Part shown: positions 5,917 through 8,556 of the stretch, piece by piece | Layout: each line of letters opens with the position of its first letter | Position numbering within the stretch: the first letter of the stretch is position 1 | Origin: DAOUBF01 sp034432795 | GTDB taxonomy: Bacteria > Chloroflexota > Anaerolineae > DSLN01 | Direction: 5' to 3' | Assembly (NCBI GenBank): GCA_034432795.1 | Contig: DAOUBF010000085.1 | Coordinates: 1-8,556 of the forward strand | DNA: 8,556 nucleotides | Translations under genes and position numbers: made by a program | The notes under the pieces: model-generated | What the model saw: the letters and a program-made list of their open reading frames with translations, nothing else | What the model was told of the DNA's origin: nothing | The model's database searches: none

Positions 5917-5952
5917 ATTTCAATCCCCCCCAGCCTGAGAGCTGGGTGCCAC
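5917..5952 (-). repeat. Degenerate CRISPR repeat between cas3 and cas5
   Basis: This 36-nt copy has one base deleted (the A within CCCCACCC, leaving seven Cs) and several substitutions, mostly in the loop half. Both ends are well kept: TTTCAATCCCC and GGGTGCCAC on the plus strand. In minus-strand RNA the stem halves are CACCCAGCT and GGCTGGGGG around CTCA, with seven Watson-Crick pairs, one wobble and one mismatch. The G-U pair of the array repeat is replaced by A-U, so pairing is kept while sequence drifts. It is preceded by the leader-end block at 5957-5984 and orientated like the array. Confidence 0.9.
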
Positions 5953-5956
5953 GCTG

Positions 5957-5984
5957 CCTCAAAAACGCCAGATATACCTTGTTA
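5957..5984 (-). repeat. Leader-end 28-nt block, copy 2 (orphan, between cas3 and cas5)
   Basis: It is identical over 28 nt to 190-217 beside the real array. As there, four nt separate it from the adjacent repeat copy. It begins eight nt after the cas3 stop. Sequence identity ends at the edge of the block, apart from scattered matches, so only the leader-proximal part was duplicated or retained. The perfect match contrasts with the decayed neighbouring repeat, which suggests a recent exchange or selection on this block. Confidence 0.95.
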
Positions 5985-5992
5985 AAGCGTGT

Positions 5993-8140
5993 CTACCGCC
6001 CCTCAACGCCGGGGTCTTCTCCCACAAGGCCACGAATCGGGTCATAAGCACCCAGCCACTCCCCCAGCCCCGGCAACACCTCGGCGATGAGGCCAAGCTG
6101 CCGGTAGCGCTCTGCCTGGTGCCTTCGCACAGACACGAGATACGGCTGAAGACGGCGCAACAGCAAACGGGCATCGGGCGCGCCCTGACGCAAGCGCTTA
6201 AGCATTTCCCCGACCTCAGCGTCGTAATGGACGGCAAGGCTCTCGGTATCCTCGTCAATCATGCGGAAGCGCCTGGCCACCTCCGGATAGTTCAACTCGG
6301 CGCGTAGCTTCTGGATATGTTCGCGGTCGGTCTCAACTGTCTGAAAGAGCCGTTGAAAGTATCGGCGTGGCACAGCCGGATCGTCGGGGTCCAGATGGTC
6401 GCCGCCGCGAAGCGCGCCGGTGATGTCGGTCGCGGTGCGATATATCCCCACAGGCAGGCCACCCTCTGCGGGTCGGAAGACGATGACGCGCCCGCGCTCC
6501 AGACGCCCCTCACGATTGCAGCGCCCCGCTGCCTGGATGATACTGTCCAACGGTCCGAGCGCACGCAGGACCAGCGGAAAATCCAGGTCCACACCCGCCT
6601 CAATCACCTGTGTTGACACCAGCTTGCAGGATTCGCCTGTCCTCAGCCGCCGCTTCACCTCCTCAATCACATGCCGCCGGTGCGCGCCGCACAGCGAAGT
6701 GGAAAGGTGCAACGCCCCCGGATCATTCAGCGCGTCAAGCAACGCCAGAGCGTCCTTCTTCGTATTCACGACCGCCAACGCCTGATGGCTCTCCTCTCGC
6801 ATGACCGATGCGACCTCTGCCCACGTCAAAGCAGGCTCCGTGCGCCAGTCATAGCTCACCCGCTTCAGCACAGTGAAAAAGTGAGCGGCGTTCGGCACGA
6901 TCTCCGTGGCCGGCAGACCAGAGAAGGCCCGGATAGCCTCAAACGCCGGTTGGGTCGCTGTCGCCAGGACGACGGTTGTGCCGTAGTGCTCGCAGAGTTG
7001 GCGCAGCGCATCCAGAATGGGGTCAAGCAAGTGTGGGGGCAGTGTCTGTGCCTCGTCAAGGATAATTACACTGCGGGCAAGCCGGTGGAGCTTACGGCAG
7101 TGACTCGTCTGATTAGAGAACAGGCTCTCAAAAAGCTGAACGGTTGTCGTTACGATGATCGGCGCATCCCAATTCTCGGCGGCCAGCCGCGCCCAGACTT
7201 GGTGAGGATGAAAGTCGTCTTCGTCTTCCCTGCCGGCTGCGGCGCTATGGTGCTCCAGCACCACCGGGCGTACATCGCCCTCCGTATGGAAGATCTCGCG
7301 ATACACGTCAGCCGTCTGTTCGGTGATGCTGATGAAAGGCACAGCGACAATCACCCGCCGCTGCCCATAGCGGAGTGCGTGGCGCAGGGCGAACGCCATG
7401 GCCGAGCGTGTCTTGCCGCCACCGGTGGGCACAGTCAGACGGAACAGGCCCGGCGGATGGTCGGCGGCAGCCAAGCAGGCTTGATAGATTGCATGGCGCG
7501 CCTGGTTGACCGTATCGCCATGTTGGCCAGAGACCTTCTGTTGATTGCGCTCAAACCGCTCCCATAGCTCCGCCATGGTCACATCTGCGCCGCGTTGCGC
7601 TGACCTCTCTGGCTGGAAATGCCGCTCTGTGTCCAGACGGTCGGCATCCACCAGAGCGGAAAACAGCAGGCGCAGAAAAAGCTCGCCCGCCTGTGGCTCT
7701 GTGTAGTTCGGGAGGGGGATCGGCCCTCCCGGTTCAAGGTCGGCGATCTCGCGTTGAGCCTGTTCAAGCGACCTGGCAATAGCGGGGTCCGTGGCTTTCT
7801 GAGCAAGCCACGTCTTGAAGTCGGTCGGTGTCTGCAGGCCACCGTGATGCGCTTGGATGAGCATGGCGATGACATTCAGGTGCCGCTTGGCAAGCTGCGC
7901 CCCGGCGGCCTTATGGTCCGGCCCGTGCCCGCGGGCAGCAGGATTGGCCTCACAGGTTAACAGGTATCTCTGGAACTCCGGGTTAAATTTCCCCAGATCG
8001 TGCCAGAGGCCAAGATAGCGGGCGGGTTCGCCTGCCCCGAAAGCTGCTGCGAAGTCCGCGGCCAGGTCAGCAACGTTGTGTAGATGTGTGACCAACGTCT
8101 GGCGCCGCCCTTGCGGATTGCGGGAATGGGCATAGTACAC
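5993..8140 (-). CDS. cas3: Cas3, HD nuclease and superfamily 2 helicase
   Basis: Cas3 is recruited to the R-loop formed by the Cascade complex, nicks and then unwinds and degrades target DNA. The product is 715 aa with both domains. The HD nuclease is N-terminal: His19/His21 (THLHNVA), His47-Asp48 (LWHDLGKFNPEFQ), His76 (GPDHKAAGA) and His98-His99 (QAHHGG). Helicase motifs follow in order: Walker A VPTGGGKT (237-244), DEAQ (362-365), TATQP (394-398), STQVIEAGVDLDFP (509-522) and QAAGRCNREGR (536-546). The start is a GTG at 8140 with AGGAGG six nt upstream; no ATG lies near. It is the first gene of the operon, followed by 135 nt that hold the orphan leader-repeat unit. No frameshift or lost motif is visible. 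Confidence 0.97.
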   Translation of the reverse strand: MYYAHSRNPQGRRQTLVTHLHNVADLAADFAAAFGAGEPARYLGLWHDLGKFNPEFQRYLLTCEANPAARGHGPDHKAAGAQLAKRHLNVIAMLIQAHHGGLQTPTDFKTWLAQKATDPAIARSLEQAQREIADLEPGGPIPLPNYTEPQAGELFLRLLFSALVDADRLDTERHFQPERSAQRGADVTMAELWERFERNQQKVSGQHGDTVNQARHAIYQACLAAADHPPGLFRLTVPTGGGKTRSAMAFALRHALRYGQRRVIVAVPFISITEQTADVYREIFHTEGDVRPVVLEHHSAAAGREDEDDFHPHQVWARLAAENWDAPIIVTTTVQLFESLFSNQTSHCRKLHRLARSVIILDEAQTLPPHLLDPILDALRQLCEHYGTTVVLATATQPAFEAIRAFSGLPATEIVPNAAHFFTVLKRVSYDWRTEPALTWAEVASVMREESHQALAVVNTKKDALALLDALNDPGALHLSTSLCGAHRRHVIEEVKRRLRTGESCKLVSTQVIEAGVDLDFPLVLRALGPLDSIIQAAGRCNREGRLERGRVIVFRPAEGGLPVGIYRTATDITGALRGGDHLDPDDPAVPRRYFQRLFQTVETDREHIQKLRAELNYPEVARRFRMIDEDTESLAVHYDAEVGEMLKRLRQGAPDARLLLRRLQPYLVSVRRHQAERYRQLGLIAEVLPGLGEWLGAYDPIRGLVGEDPGVEGR

Positions 8141-8284
8141 GGCTGTCCTCCTGGGTGGGTTCTCAATCTATCGCGAGATAAGATCTGCGTACCGCTGCGC
8201 CTCAGGTCTGCGAGTTTCGCTCTGCGATCAGTTCCGACGAGTTATGAGGTTGCTCTGGGTTCAGTGGCCCCGCCGGGGTGAATA
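8141..8284 (-). promoter_or_regulatory. Predicted 5' untranslated region of cas3
   Basis: If transcription starts from the promoter at 8291-8319, the cas3 mRNA has about 145 nt of untranslated leader. It holds a GC dyad at the start (CCCC and GGGG around GCC, 8268-8278), four CGCAG direct repeats on the minus strand (8222-8226, 8208-8212, 8195-8199, 8185-8189) and an imperfect inverted repeat ATCTATC/GATAAGAT at 8167-8184. The ribosome binding site AGGAGG is at 8146-8151. Just upstream of it, CCCACCCAG (8151-8159) is complementary to the CTGGGTGGG of the crRNA repeat. I see no ORF here. Confidence 0.45.
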
Positions 8285-8290
8285 CCAAGG

Positions 8291-8319
8291 ATTGTAGCAA
8301 GAGGGCACAGGGATGTCAA
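8291..8319 (-). promoter_or_regulatory. Sigma-70-type promoter of the cas operon
   Basis: On the minus strand a perfect -35 TTGACA (8314-8319) is followed after exactly 17 nt by -10 TACAAT (8291-8296), preceded by TGC, an extended -10. This is the strongest promoter I can find in the window and it points at cas3. An inverted repeat, AGGGT TTC ACCCT on the plus strand (8320-8332), abuts the -35 and could be an operator. Another dyad, CATTC and GAATG at 8348-8362, lies further upstream. The start of transcription should fall near 8284. Confidence 0.8.
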
Positions 8320-8399
8320 AGGGTTTCACCCTCTCCCCCTTGATGAACATTCACTTGGAATGGACCAGCTTTCCTTTGGGAGGGGGTGGCGTGTGCATT

Positions 8400-8429
8400 G
8401 TAGGGGGCGACCGGCCGGTCGCCCCCTAC
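8400..8429. repeat. Perfect 30-nt palindrome
   Basis: The half-site GTAGGGGGCGACCGG is followed by its exact reverse complement with no spacer, giving a 15+15 palindrome. It starts nine nt after the stop codon of the right-hand gene and lies upstream of the cas promoter. No T-tract follows on either strand, so it is not a standard intrinsic terminator, though as RNA it would form a strong hairpin that could protect or end the upstream message. It resembles GC-rich interspersed palindromes found between genes in some bacteria (from memory, not verified). Confidence 0.75.
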
Positions 8430-8438
8430 TGGCGTGGG

Positions 8439-8556
8439 CTAGTCCGGGTACGGCGCTACCAGCGGCTCATCGTCGCGCACGGCCATAACAGCGATGGGCA
8501 TGTTGGGGTAGGTCACGATGCCGTGCTGGAAGCCGATGACCCAGCCGTCGTACTCC
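8439..8556 (-). CDS. C-terminal fragment of an unrecognised protein (runs off the right edge)
   Basis: On the minus strand an open frame enters from the right edge and ends with TAG at 8439-8441. The 38 visible residues begin EYDGWVIGFQHGIVTYPNMP and end DDEPLVAPYPD. The codon choice is GC-rich like the cas genes, and the alternation of hydrophobic and charged residues looks like real protein. I do not recognise the family. It is on the same strand as the cas operon, but about 300 nt of regulatory sequence and the palindrome separate them, so it is probably a separate transcription unit. Confidence 0.6.
   Translation of the reverse strand, partial: EYDGWVIGFQHGIVTYPNMPIAVMAVRDDEPLVAPYPD

Noticed and set aside
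5858..5962. Longer cas5 with 35 extra N-terminal residues
   Set aside because: The extension is encoded by the degenerate repeat and the untranslated leader, has no family resemblance, and the ATG at 5857 has its own GGAGG.
311..8140. Missing cas6 as a defect
   Set aside because: Type I-C normally lacks Cas6; Cas5 does the pre-crRNA processing.
8400..8429. Palindrome as an intrinsic terminator
   Set aside because: No T-tract follows the hairpin on either strand.

Overview
This window holds a complete subtype I-C CRISPR-Cas locus, all on the minus strand, in the canonical order cas3, cas5, cas8c (with an internal cas11c start), cas7, cas4, cas1, cas2, leader and CRISPR array. The array runs off the left edge of the window. 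The DNA is GC-rich with strong GGAGG-type ribosome binding sites, so the host is a bacterium. The 37-nt repeat and a GC-rich interspersed palindrome at the right end remind me of thermophilic Chloroflexota, but this is only a weak impression.

Region by region, from right to left (the direction of transcription): 8439-8556 is the C-terminal end of an unrecognised gene, followed by a perfect 30-nt palindrome. 8141-8399 is the upstream region of cas3 and contains a near-consensus sigma-70 promoter (TTGACA, 17 nt, TACAAT). cas3 (8140-5993) is the HD nuclease-helicase. cas5 (5857-5204) is the pre-crRNA endonuclease and Cascade subunit. cas8c (5124-3346) is the large subunit; a second start with an excellent Shine-Dalgarno at 3825 would give the small subunit Cas11c in the same frame. 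cas7 (3344-2433) is the backbone. cas4, cas1 and cas2 (2298-311) form the spacer-acquisition module. The leader (310-186) precedes three identical 37-nt repeats and two spacers (185-2). Cas5, Cas8c, Cas7 and Cas11c would form the crRNA-guided complex, Cas3 would degrade the target, and Cas4-Cas1-Cas2 would add spacers at the leader end.

The unusual feature is that CRISPR-repeat copies also lie inside the cas operon, all in the crRNA-sense orientation, at four of its six gene junctions: cas3|cas5 (5917-5952), cas5|cas8c (5165-5201, 36/37 identical to the array repeat), within the 3' end of cas8c just before cas7 (3398-3434, translated into the protein tail) and cas7|cas4 (2296-2328, overlapping the cas4 start codon). 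The two junctions without one have gaps of only 2 and 12 nt. The cas3|cas5 copy also carries a 28-nt block identical to the leader end of the real array, so it is an orphan leader-repeat unit. All four copies can still form most of the repeat hairpin. This suggests that the cas mRNA may be a substrate for, or be bound by, its own product Cas5 (an inference from sequence only).
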